Assembly (NCBI RefSeq): GCF_014925405.1
Contig: NZ_AQHJ01000022.1
Span: forward strand, 191,830 to 255,829
DNA from: Pseudoalteromonas ulvae UL12
GTDB taxonomy: Bacteria; Pseudomonadota; Gammaproteobacteria; Enterobacterales; Alteromonadaceae
Direction of reading: 5' to 3'
Length of the DNA: 64,000 nt
A program made the translations under genes and the position numbers. Position 1 is the stretch's first letter. Every line of letters begins with the position of its first letter. Shown one piece after another: positions 1 through 9,291 of the stretch. Under the pieces are notes generated by a model, which was not told the origin of the DNA, ran no database searches, and saw only the letters and a program-made list of their open reading frames with translations.

Positions 1-151
1 GTTATCAATTAACCTAGCGATGATCTCGACAATAAAATGTTATCTTCAATAAGATAAACGACTTTGAGATTGCTCATCGTCTCGCGTATGATTGCGACCT
101 TCGCTGAATCGACAATTTATCTGACATTCAATCTAACTGAGGTAGTTAAAA

Positions 152-553
152 ATGCGTTTACTCCATACTATGCTTCGCGTGGCTGATTTAGAAAAATCCA
201 TCGCCTTTTACACGCAAGTACTGGGCATGAAAGAAATCCGTCGTGCTGAAAATCCAGAATATCGCTATACGTTAGCTTTCGTCGGTTATGCTGACGAATC
301 AGAGCAAGCCGTCATTGAACTCACTCACAATTGGGATACCGATAGCTATGATCTGGGTAATGCATACGGCCATATTGCACTCGAATTTGATGATATTTAC
401 ACTGCATGTGAGCAAATTAAACAACGAGGTGGCATCGTGAGCCGTGAACCAGGCCCAGTATTAGGCGGCACAACTGAGATTGCCTTTGTGAAAGATCCTG
501 ATGGTTACGCCATTGAACTTATTCAAACCAAAACCAAACTAGACGACTTCTAA
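152..553 (+). CDS. gloA: Lactoylglutathione lyase (glyoxalase I)
   Basis: This 133-aa protein isomerises the hemithioacetal of methylglyoxal and glutathione to S-lactoylglutathione in the cytoplasm, the first step of methylglyoxal detoxification. It has the single-domain glyoxalase/VOC fold at full length. The four metal ligands known from E. coli GloA fall at exactly the same residue numbers: His5, Glu56, His74 and Glu122. A Shine-Dalgarno (GAGG) lies about 9 bases before the ATG. The gene stands alone and converges with the PilZ gene, from which a long perfect hairpin separates it. Family identification is secure. Confidence 0.96.
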   Translation: MRLLHTMLRVADLEKSIAFYTQVLGMKEIRRAENPEYRYTLAFVGYADESEQAVIELTHNWDTDSYDLGNAYGHIALEFDDIYTACEQIKQRGGIVSREPGPVLGGTTEIAFVKDPDGYAIELIQTKTKLDDF

Positions 554-559
554 TCGTAA

Positions 560-608
560 ATATTGAGTTACTGATTAAAAATTAACTTTTTAATCAGTAA
601 CTCAATAT
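560..608. terminator. Bidirectional terminator, perfect 22-bp stem
   Basis: Arms 560-581 and 587-608 are perfectly complementary around a 5-base loop, with an A run on one side and a T run on the other, so the hairpin can stop transcription from both strands. Its right half is also the 3' end of the PilZ coding sequence, whose stop codon is at 568-570. Confidence 0.85.
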
Positions 609-1221
609 CAGATGAAGTATCGACATCGAATTTAATTCCTAAAAACTCAAACTCTGCCTGCTTTTTAATACTGCACACCACGCCTGTTAATGAAAAACAG
701 TCTTCATTTTTCAGCTCGCCAAGTCGCACAGCAATACAATCGCGTACTTTTAATGTAAAGGGATGATCTTTTTCGATAAGCACCCGACAACCTTCGGCTG
801 ACACATCTAAAATTTTCACTTCGGATGTATGCTTTTCACAGCTTAAGCTGCCCTCAATTAAAGTGGGGATCCTCACTTTATCTCTAAGTGATTGGCTTGC
901 TACCTCTCTCGGTAAGGAACAAGCCAGCATTTTTGTTGGGGAATCGATTACCTTTTCGATTGTGGTAAGAAACGCCATCACCGCACCTTTGCCTTCTTCA
1001 CATAAGGCCCGTACCGTACACACAGTTTGCGGTTGCAATAAACTATCTATGCCATCAAGTTTTCTCGCATCTGGGGCTTGTAAAAATAAAAATTGGTTCG
1101 GCAGGTAGCCAATAAAAATACTGCGAGCTGAAATACGCTTACCAACATGATCGGTAATTTCAACTGTCACAGGCGATGCTGGCTTTAATTGCGTGAGTAT
1201 GTGATGAATTGAGTTTTTCAA
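568..1221 (-). CDS. YcgR-like PilZ domain protein
   Basis: This 217-aa cytoplasmic protein probably binds cyclic di-GMP. The N-terminal half (about residues 1-105) resembles the YcgR beta-barrel domain. The C-terminal half is a PilZ domain with an RxxxR motif (RDKVR, near residue 115) and a DxSxxG motif (DVSAEG, near residue 140), the two known c-di-GMP contacts. YcgR-type proteins act as flagellar brakes or as general c-di-GMP effectors; no flagellar gene lies nearby, so the output here is not known. The last codons lie inside the terminator stem shared with gloA. Confidence 0.8.
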   Translation of the reverse strand: MKNSIHHILTQLKPASPVTVEITDHVGKRISARSIFIGYLPNQFLFLQAPDARKLDGIDSLLQPQTVCTVRALCEEGKGAVMAFLTTIEKVIDSPTKMLACSLPREVASQSLRDKVRIPTLIEGSLSCEKHTSEVKILDVSAEGCRVLIEKDHPFTLKVRDCIAVRLGELKNEDCFSLTGVVCSIKKQAEFEFLGIKFDVDTSSDIELLIKKLIFNQ

Positions 1222-1360
1222 ATACCAACCTTATTAGAACAAATAGTGAAAAAGTCAGTATAGAACAAATAAAACCAATGAGTTAAGAATCAAAAATGGA
1301 TAAGACGAGTGATGAAAATAAAAACGTAATAGATTGAGAAGTATTTTGGTAGTAAAAATA

Positions 1361-1436
1361 TGGTGGAGCTATGCGGGATCGAACCGCAGACCTCTTCGCT
1401 GCCAGCGAAGCGCTCTCCCAGCTGAGCTATAGCCCC
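1361..1436 (-). tRNA. tRNA-Ala(GGC), last of the minus-strand array
   Basis: A 76-nt cloverleaf with encoded CCA. The anticodon GGC sits in the loop between complementary CTTCGCT/AGCGAAG arms. It is the promoter-distal gene of the five-tRNA array. Confidence 0.97.
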
Positions 1437-1461
1437 ATATTACTAACGGGATTAGTAAAGG

Positions 1462-1537
1462 TGGCGTCCCCAAGGGGATTCGAACCCCTGTTACCGCCGT
1501 GAAAGGGCGGTGTCCTAGGCCTCTAGACGATGGGGAC
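1462..1537 (-). tRNA. tRNA-Glu(TTC), copy 3
   Basis: A 76-nt tRNA with encoded CCA and anticodon TTC in the context CCTTTCAC. It starts 168 bp from copy 2, and the copies share flanking sequence, which indicates tandem duplication. Confidence 0.97.
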
Positions 1538-1629
1538 GCAAAAACGATGTTTTTGTGTCACTAGGACTGGTTATTTAAACTCTCACCATACGAGTGTATA
1601 ACGTACTCTACTCGCTTGCGCAAATAAAG

Positions 1630-1705
1630 TGGCGTCCCCAAGGGGATTCGAACCCCTGTTACCGCCGTGAAAGGGCGGTGTCCTAGGCCTCTAGACGATG
1701 GGGAC
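1630..1705 (-). tRNA. tRNA-Glu(TTC), copy 2
   Basis: Identical over the mature sequence to copy 3. The spacer on its 5' side (1706-1763) nearly repeats 1538-1597. Confidence 0.97.
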
Positions 1706-1803
1706 GCAAAAACGATGTTTCTGTGTCACTAGGACTGGTTATTTAAACTCTCACCATACGAGTAAAACGTAATTCTGATCAGCACTCGAGGCTAAATCAA
1801 AAT

Positions 1804-1879
1804 TGGCGTCCCCAAGGGGATTCGAACCCCTGTTACCGCCGTGAAAGGGCGGTGTCCTAGGCCTCTAGACGATGGGGAC
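1804..1879 (-). tRNA. tRNA-Glu(TTC), copy 1
   Basis: The promoter-proximal Glu copy, with the same 76-nt mature sequence. The bases just outside its acceptor stem differ from the other two copies. Confidence 0.97.
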
Positions 1880-1926
1880 ACAATGCTTTTAAAAAGCTGT
1901 ATCACTAGGACATTACACTGTATATA

Positions 1927-2002
1927 TGGTGGAGCTATGCGGGATCGAACCGCAGACCTCTTCGCTGCCAGCGAAGCGCTCTCCCAGCTGAGCTATAGCC
2001 CC
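1927..2002 (-). tRNA. tRNA-Ala(GGC), first of the minus-strand array
   Basis: Identical in sequence to the tRNA at 1361-1436. It is the first gene after the promoter at 2048-2076 on the minus strand. Confidence 0.97.
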
Positions 2003-2047
2003 ATATACTTTGCAAAACACATTCATGTATTGCTGAGTGCGGGGCGC

Positions 2048-2076
2048 ATTCTATGCAGCCACTAATTCAAAGTCAA
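2048..2076 (-). promoter_or_regulatory. Sigma-70 promoter of the Ala/Glu tRNA array
   Basis: On the minus strand TTGACT (2071-2076) and TAGAAT (2048-2053) are separated by 17 bases. They are followed by a GC-rich discriminator (GCGCCCC), the arrangement typical of stringently controlled stable-RNA promoters. Confidence 0.8.
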
Positions 2077-2759
2077 CATTTTTTTGAACACCACTGACCA
2101 AATGCATCATTTTTCAACAAGATGTTGATTACTTGAACAACTTGCTTTGACAAACACTAATAATGTCTATTTTTCAATCAGCTATCTGATGCTCTTTACT
2201 GTGTAAATGACTTGGCGCTAATAGAGATATTCAACAAAAACTCTCCCGCTCGCATTCAACTCAGTTACATTCATGGTCTATATAAAGAGAAACGTAATCA
2301 TCAATGCCCTTTGTGATTTGCACAGATCAATTAAGAGTAAATTACTGGCAATGTTCAATCCCCCTAAGATCTAATGCTCCAATTGAGACTAACACGGCTT
2401 TTTTATGCCATTGCAACACTCCATATTATTCCTTAGCTAAATTCCTTATTAATGTACCACTATATCTCTGCACGCTATTTTATCGCGTTGAGAGATGACA
2501 ATTGGCGCTAAACTCATAAACTAATTATGTCTCACCCTGACATTTCATATTAAAGCACCTATTACAGCGTCATTTTGATGCATATGAGTAGCCGATTTTC
2601 ATCTTGCTTCTACCCTGCTTGTATAAAAGCCGAATAACCAATCGCGCTGGGGTTTCATTAAGAATGAGTTAAAAAACAGCAAGGTGTTTATTTTACATGC
2701 GAACAACACCCGTATTGATTATAAAAACCGCATCCAAACTAAAAAGTGACAATCTAGTA
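2077..2759. other. Gene-free region between divergent tRNA arrays
   Basis: No convincing reading frame is seen. A 64-codon open frame at 2304-2498 has neither a ribosome binding site nor protein-like composition. The stretch is AT-rich, and only the promoters at its two edges are recognisable. Confidence 0.6.
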
Positions 2760-2787
2760 TTGACACAAAAACAACTCAATCTATAAT
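2760..2787 (+). promoter_or_regulatory. Sigma-70 promoter of the tRNA-Val array
   Basis: TTGACA (2760-2765) and a perfect TATAAT (2782-2787) have a 16-base spacer and are followed by a GCGCCCC discriminator. This is a strong promoter about 60 bases before the first tRNA. Confidence 0.85.
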
Positions 2788-2850
2788 AGCGCCCCACAAC
2801 GACAGCGATTAACGGTTATCTGTTATTAGCTTTGTTGTATTAAATTAAGC

Positions 2851-2926
2851 GGGTCGTTAGCTCAGTTGGGAGAGCATCGCCCTTACAAGGCGAGGGTCAC
2901 TGGTTCAAGTCCAGTACGACCCACCA
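2851..2926 (+). tRNA. tRNA-Val(TAC) copy 1
   Basis: A 76-nt tRNA with encoded CCA and anticodon TAC in the context CCTTACAAG. It is the first of nine copies with the same mature sequence. Confidence 0.97.
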
Positions 2927-2945
2927 CTTAATTTATGTTTCTTAT

Positions 2946-3021
2946 GGGTCGTTAGCTCAGTTGGGAGAGCATCGCCCTTACAAGGCGAGGGTCACTGGTT
3001 CAAGTCCAGTACGACCCACCA
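2946..3021 (+). tRNA. tRNA-Val(TAC) copy 2
   Basis: Same mature sequence as copy 1, after a 19-bp spacer. Confidence 0.97.
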
Positions 3022-3041
3022 TAAGAAGCAACCTGTAGTTT

Positions 3042-3117
3042 GGGTCGTTAGCTCAGTTGGGAGAGCATCGCCCTTACAAGGCGAGGGTCACTGGTTCAAG
3101 TCCAGTACGACCCACCA
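3042..3117 (+). tRNA. tRNA-Val(TAC) copy 3
   Basis: Same mature sequence. It is followed by an 18-bp spacer (3118-3135) that recurs after copies 7 and 8. Confidence 0.97.
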
Positions 3118-3135
3118 AACTACAACTATCTAAAT

Positions 3136-3211
3136 GGGTCGTTAGCTCAGTTGGGAGAGCATCGCCCTTACAAGGCGAGGGTCACTGGTTCAAGTCCAGT
3201 ACGACCCACCA
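3136..3211 (+). tRNA. tRNA-Val(TAC) copy 4
   Basis: Same mature sequence, 94 bp after copy 3. Confidence 0.97.
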
Positions 3212-3227
3212 TTTAGATACTCTTTAC

Positions 3228-3303
3228 GGGTCGTTAGCTCAGTTGGGAGAGCATCGCCCTTACAAGGCGAGGGTCACTGGTTCAAGTCCAGTACGACCCA
3301 CCA
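3228..3303 (+). tRNA. tRNA-Val(TAC) copy 5
   Basis: Same mature sequence, followed by a 35-bp spacer that is unlike the others. Confidence 0.97.
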
Positions 3304-3338
3304 TTCATTTGGTAACCGTAAAGAAAATTGATTACTTG

Positions 3339-3414
3339 GGGTCGTTAGCTCAGTTGGGAGAGCATCGCCCTTACAAGGCGAGGGTCACTGGTTCAAGTCC
3401 AGTACGACCCACCA
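3339..3414 (+). tRNA. tRNA-Val(TAC) copy 6
   Basis: Same mature sequence, followed by a 21-bp spacer. Confidence 0.97.
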
Positions 3415-3435
3415 TTTAATCAATTACTTATATGT

Positions 3436-3511
3436 GGGTCGTTAGCTCAGTTGGGAGAGCATCGCCCTTACAAGGCGAGGGTCACTGGTTCAAGTCCAGT
3501 ACGACCCACCA
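3436..3511 (+). tRNA. tRNA-Val(TAC) copy 7
   Basis: Same mature sequence. Its downstream spacer (3512-3529) is identical to the one after copy 3. Confidence 0.97.
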
Positions 3512-3529
3512 AACTACAACTATCTAAAT

Positions 3530-3605
3530 GGGTCGTTAGCTCAGTTGGGAGAGCATCGCCCTTACAAGGCGAGGGTCACTGGTTCAAGTCCAGTACGACC
3601 CACCA
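3530..3605 (+). tRNA. tRNA-Val(TAC) copy 8
   Basis: Same mature sequence, in exact 94-bp tandem with copies 7 and 9. Confidence 0.97.
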
Positions 3606-3623
3606 AACTACAACTATCTAAAT

Positions 3624-3699
3624 GGGTCGTTAGCTCAGTTGGGAGAGCATCGCCCTTACAAGGCGAGGGTCACTGGTTCAAGTCCAGTACGACCCACCA
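3624..3699 (+). tRNA. tRNA-Val(TAC) copy 9
   Basis: The last Val copy. No clear intrinsic terminator follows before the next coding sequence at 3841. Confidence 0.97.
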
Positions 3700-3840
3700 C
3701 ATATAAACTCAACTTTAATTCTCTTGCTTTACTTTACAAAAATTCCTTTAAATCAACTGAATAGCGCATGTTTATGTTATAAAACCTTGCTACTTCTAGA
3801 TCTGTTTTATATATTCATAACTACAGTTTATGGATAACTA

Positions 3841-5469
3841 ATGTCAATGGTCAGCAAAACACTCTTTCAATCTAAGGTTCTGATCGTAGACGATCAACCC
3901 TTAGCGCAAAGCTATATGAAGCAGTCTCTTGAAAGCATTGGCTTTAGAGAGTTGACCTGTGCTGAACATGCTCACTCCGCGATCCGTTTATGTGAAAAAC
4001 AAAAATTCGATTTAATCTTATGCTCATTTAATCTTGGCCGAGATAAAGACGGCTATCATCTCTATGAAGAATTAAAAAAGAAACGTTTAGTGCGCCAGTC
4101 AACCGGCTTCATTTTTATTAGTGCAGAAACCGATGCAAGTTTGGTTCGCAGCGTTGTCGAATTACAGCCTGATGATTTTCTCGCAAAGCCTTTTGTGCTT
4201 CGGGAATTGAGCGTGCGTATTGAGCGATTATTAAAACGAAAACGTGCACTGGCAAAAATTTATGATTTTATCGATGTAGAGAATTACTCCAAAGCACTTA
4301 AATATATTGAAAGTAATTTAAGTGCCGATGGCATGGCCCATTACTCCCCTATTCTATTGCGACTAAAAGGTGAATTACTGATCAAATTAAAGCGCTTCGC
4401 TGAGGCAAAAGAGTTTTTCAAATCAGTGTTAAATTTACAAAAATTCACTTGGGCTAAAGTGGGTCTGGTGGAATCATTTATTGCAAACCACGAATTCAAA
4501 ATGGCTAAATCCCTCTTAGAAGCCATGGTAGAAAAGCCTGAAACCAAGCTGGTTTCTTATGATTTGTTAGGTAAATTAGAATTACAGCTTAAGAATTATC
4601 ACCAGGCGCAGGAGTACTTAGCCTCCGCCTCTGAAATGTCGCCACGTAACATTGAACGGCAGACTTCGTTACTCAATGTCGCCCGCATTAATCACGATTA
4701 TGAACAACATTATGATACTAACCGCAGTATTTTAAAATACGCCAAACACTCCATTCATGATTGCCCTGATATCTACCTTAATGTAGCAAGAGCTGGGGTC
4801 GATTATGCGCTAACCACTGAGCAATCAGACTTAATCAATCGCCTGACGCGACAAACCAATGACTACCTATCTGAATTAAAACAGCAGTTTCCTGATGCTG
4901 ATACACAAGAGCAGCTGGATATCGTTCGCGCACGTTTACATTACCTCAAAGATGAGCGTGAAAAAGCTGTTGCACTTATTAATCAACTTGTTGAAGAAGA
5001 TGGCCCCATCCGATCATTGGAAGATACCCTAGATAAAGCCAAAGCATTACATGAACTCGGCTTTCATCAGCGCTCTAGCGTCCTGTTTGAAAAAATTGCC
5101 GAACACTGCGCAAAATATCCAAGCAAAGATGAAACTTTCATGGCTTATCTCGACCAAGAAAAACAAGAGCGCAATGATATAAAATATGGACCCAGAGAGC
5201 TCAATAACAATGCTGTGCAACAATATCAAAAAGGTAAATACCAGCAAGCTGTCGATACATTTACTCAAGCGTTTCGCATTATGCCTCGAAACCAAAGTAT
5301 TGCGCTTAATTTATTGCAATGTATCTTAAACGCCAGCCACAATGGCCAGTCCTTTAATTCCGAGCTTATCAACAAGTGCAAAAAAACCATAGAAGCAAGT
5401 CGCTTAGATAACGATCAACGGATACGTTACGACAAAATCAAAGAGCAACTTCAACAAAGTGGTTTATAA
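3841..5469 (+). CDS. Receiver-domain protein with TPR repeats
   Basis: A 542-aa cytoplasmic protein. Residues about 10-130 form a CheY-like receiver, with acidic residues Asp17-Asp18, the switch serine (Ser94 in FISAE) and Lys116 (FLAKPF). From about residue 135 on, the sequence is helical with several TPR-like repeats, the last near residues 455-490 (AVQQYQKGKYQQAVDTF). No DNA-binding or enzymatic output domain is visible, so it probably works by protein contacts. The position that normally carries the phospho-accepting aspartate reads Ser62 (LILCSFNLG), so regulation may not use phosphorylation. The start could also be ATG 3847. Confidence 0.8.
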   Translation: MSMVSKTLFQSKVLIVDDQPLAQSYMKQSLESIGFRELTCAEHAHSAIRLCEKQKFDLILCSFNLGRDKDGYHLYEELKKKRLVRQSTGFIFISAETDASLVRSVVELQPDDFLAKPFVLRELSVRIERLLKRKRALAKIYDFIDVENYSKALKYIESNLSADGMAHYSPILLRLKGELLIKLKRFAEAKEFFKSVLNLQKFTWAKVGLVESFIANHEFKMAKSLLEAMVEKPETKLVSYDLLGKLELQLKNYHQAQEYLASASEMSPRNIERQTSLLNVARINHDYEQHYDTNRSILKYAKHSIHDCPDIYLNVARAGVDYALTTEQSDLINRLTRQTNDYLSELKQQFPDADTQEQLDIVRARLHYLKDEREKAVALINQLVEEDGPIRSLEDTLDKAKALHELGFHQRSSVLFEKIAEHCAKYPSKDETFMAYLDQEKQERNDIKYGPRELNNNAVQQYQKGKYQQAVDTFTQAFRIMPRNQSIALNLLQCILNASHNGQSFNSELINKCKKTIEASRLDNDQRIRYDKIKEQLQQSGL

Positions 5470-5506
5470 AAAATGCTTTACAACAAACCACTTTGTACTG
5501 AGATAT

Positions 5507-5534
5507 AAAAATGACTGCCTTTGCAGTCATTTTT
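5507..5534. terminator. Bidirectional terminator
   Basis: A perfect 12-bp stem (5507-5518 with 5523-5534) around a 4-base loop. It lies between the convergent TPR-receiver and DUF2919 genes, with a T run on each strand. Confidence 0.88.
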
Positions 5535-5538
5535 ATTT

Positions 5539-6020
5539 TCACTTGTTCGCTTGTGGCTCGATGGGCTCTGGCCAGTCATTAAAAAACACCGATAAATAAC
5601 GGCTATTAATTAAATACAATATCACCCACAGCAATAACATGGCTTGAATCGCGATAAAGTTAGAAAAAGCAAAATAACTTTGTGAAGCCAGCCAAATGAG
5701 CCAGCTCAAGTCGACAATCGCGCAGAGTACCACCGGCCATTTCATAAAACGCCAGACTCGCCCCAAAAAAGGCTTCGCATCGGGCCGCCGTAAAAAATAA
5801 AGCACCACCGTTGGCAGCGCGATAGAGGCAATCGCAAGAGCAACAAAAAAGTGCTGCTTATCACGGTAAAACAAGGTCATGATATCCAATTCAGGCCTTC
5901 GAGAAATCGCAGCCAAAATCCAAATCACATATCCTCGCATCAAGACCATCAACGTTAAAATAAAACCCAATGGGGCTTTATATAGCCCATGTTTATCCCA
6001 GTACTCAGGGCCAAACTTTT

Positions 6021-6024
<4 letters not shown>
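5539..6024 (-). CDS. DUF2919 (YfeZ-like) inner-membrane protein
   Basis: A 161-aa hydrophobic protein with about four membrane segments, beginning MKKFGPEYWDKHGLYK. The start at 6024 is chosen because its ATG overlaps the stop of the upstream gene (ATGA), although the frame is open further upstream. It resembles the DUF2919 family, whose function is not known. It ends the original ligA-DUF3392-DUF2919 transcription unit, now separated from the ligA promoter by the inserted element. Confidence 0.7.
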
Positions 6025-7293
<1,269 letters not shown>

Positions 7294-7380
7294 TCATTGA
7301 AAATATTATATTTTTTTATTGGCATTTAAGAAACCTTGAGCTTTAGTAAGTGAGAATTATGTAATATAGGAGTATAATTC

Positions 7381-9291
7381 TTGAAAATACAATCACCCAC
7401 CGATTTTAGCAAATCAGAAAGCTCTTTAGTACATCAAATAGAATCAATTGCACCATCTAAAAAAGTAGCAAATGATCTTATTATGGTTTCTATGGTAAAT
7501 ACTGAAGTACCTCTTTATAGAAAAGAACAACTCAAAGCTGTGCTCGAATGTTTATCTTGTTCTAATCTTTTGAGTCGTTGCCCAACTACAATTTTAAAAA
7601 ACTTAAACAATTCAAAAGTAAACAAAAACAAGTTTTTTGAGCGTGCTGCAAAGAATATTTTTATAATATTAGAAGAGAACTCTTTTCTAGACACGGTAAG
7701 ATTGAACGACTGGGACTACTTTAGAGAAAACTTTGAAATCAATAATAAAAATAGATTGTATATTTTAAGAAAAGAGCTAGAGCTATGCTCACCAACAATG
7801 ACTTTCTTTGATGAGGTAATATCGTTTTTATCTACAAAGAAAGCTATTAAAAATTACCTAAATCACTATGTAGAAGGCTTTAAGGAAATTCATAGCATAG
7901 ATCCTGATTTTACGGCTGAAGGAATAAGAGAAGGTCTAATAACTTACAAAACAAAACTGATTGAAGAAGGACCCATAAATTCTACAGTGTATGGCAAATT
8001 CAATAACCTACGATCTCTTTTTAATTACTTAAAGAAAATACAGCTAGTCCCTACTAGTTGTATCATCCCAAAAGGTTTTGATAGACCAGCAAACACTAAT
8101 AAACAAAGAATTACTAACCCTACAATATCTCCTTTGAATATACATTGTGTGAATGGAAAAGAAATAAAACCAACAAAAGAGTATATAAATCAATATCATG
8201 AAAGCCTAAAAAAGAACCTTGAATTAGTTTTAGGCAAAGCAAAAGATTTAATATCAAAAGCTTACAGCTTCTATTATTATGGTTCTGATGTTAAAGAGGA
8301 GTTATCAAAAGCTAATGTGCTGTCATATAAGAAAGGTATGACAAGAGAGCTAGTTGCAGCTCTTCAGACTGTTATAGTAAATGAAATTGGAATTAACCCT
8401 ACATCTTTATATTCGGCTTGTATTGTTAAAGAAAAGAAAAAGTCATCTTCCCTAGCTATCAACCCGGATGGTACTGCTACTTTAAGAGTCGTTAAGTGGA
8501 GAGCACGGCATATCAGGCGAAGCTCGCCAGAAACAGCATCACTCGTTTCACCAGAAGAGCTGAATCACGAAAAAATCAACTCATCTTTTTGTTTGCAATT
8601 TGCTTTAGAAATGAGGAGTCGCAGTGTTGCGAAAATGAAAAGCAACAAGTTGTGGGTCTTTGTAACTAAAAAGCAAGAAATATCTGATAATACAAAACAC
8701 GGTGATGCCAACTTTAAATACTTTTATTCAAATTACTTATCTAATAACTCTCTTCCAAGTGTAAACCTATACAAAATAAGGCATTCACGAGCTGTAGAAA
8801 TTTACATTGCGACTAATGGAGATTCCTTAAAAGTTGCTAATTATTTAGGAAATAAAGTTAAAACAGCTTTAAACACATATATCCCACACTATCTGCAAGA
8901 AGGACTGTATCGCAATAAACTATCAAACTTCCAAAACTTATATTTATTACTAGCGACAGCTGATCTCCCTGAGAAACTGGAAGTATTAGGGATGTCTGAG
9001 AAACAATACAACCAAAGAATCATCGAAGTCCTTGAAAACCCAGACTGGGGAGGTGAGTTATTCGAAATACTTAAACCGCAAGTTCACAATAAAGAAAGTA
9101 ATGAGGTATTTTTTATCTGTTCAAAAGAAAACTTTGAATACGCTCTAAAAATTGTTGAACAACCTGATTGTGAAGCTGATGACAAGACCATTGAAGTTTG
9201 CAAAAAAGCATTGCTAAAAGCAGGAAACTCTCCAATGCCTATACAAAGAATGCTCTTTTCTGCCAAAAGGTCTTTAAAGGAGAAGCATTAA
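7381..9291 (+). CDS. Tyrosine recombinase, first of three
   Basis: A 636-aa protein that begins with TTG, preceded at 8 bases by a good Shine-Dalgarno (TAGGAG). The C-terminal part (about residues 460-505) has the tyrosine-recombinase pattern KIRHSRAVEIY, a Gly-Asp, VANYLGN and a candidate nucleophile in ALNTY. Several catalytic positions are not consensus: the first arginine box reads like GINPTSL, the HxxR histidine looks replaced by Tyr, and LGH is LGN. It may belong to a divergent family or play a mostly structural role. It reads inward from the left end and overlaps the next gene by one base (TAATG). Confidence 0.8.
   Translation: MKIQSPTDFSKSESSLVHQIESIAPSKKVANDLIMVSMVNTEVPLYRKEQLKAVLECLSCSNLLSRCPTTILKNLNNSKVNKNKFFERAAKNIFIILEENSFLDTVRLNDWDYFRENFEINNKNRLYILRKELELCSPTMTFFDEVISFLSTKKAIKNYLNHYVEGFKEIHSIDPDFTAEGIREGLITYKTKLIEEGPINSTVYGKFNNLRSLFNYLKKIQLVPTSCIIPKGFDRPANTNKQRITNPTISPLNIHCVNGKEIKPTKEYINQYHESLKKNLELVLGKAKDLISKAYSFYYYGSDVKEELSKANVLSYKKGMTRELVAALQTVIVNEIGINPTSLYSACIVKEKKKSSSLAINPDGTATLRVVKWRARHIRRSSPETASLVSPEELNHEKINSSFCLQFALEMRSRSVAKMKSNKLWVFVTKKQEISDNTKHGDANFKYFYSNYLSNNSLPSVNLYKIRHSRAVEIYIATNGDSLKVANYLGNKVKTALNTYIPHYLQEGLYRNKLSNFQNLYLLLATADLPEKLEVLGMSEKQYNQRIIEVLENPDWGGELFEILKPQVHNKESNEVFFICSKENFEYALKIVEQPDCEADDKTIEVCKKALLKAGNSPMPIQRMLFSAKRSLKEKH

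Noticed and set aside
863..1108. 81-aa plus-strand frame opposite the PilZ gene
   Set aside because: It is antisense to a gene with clear domain motifs and has no supporting signal.
3057..3419. Open frame of 120 aa (MGEHRPYKARVTGSSPVRPT-type repeats)
   Set aside because: It is a translation of tandem tRNA-Val genes, a well-known false protein; no ribosome binding site is present.
1361..3699. tRNA arrays as insertion sites of a second integrative element
   Set aside because: No integrase gene or partial tRNA repeat lies beside them; the only element found is in ligA.
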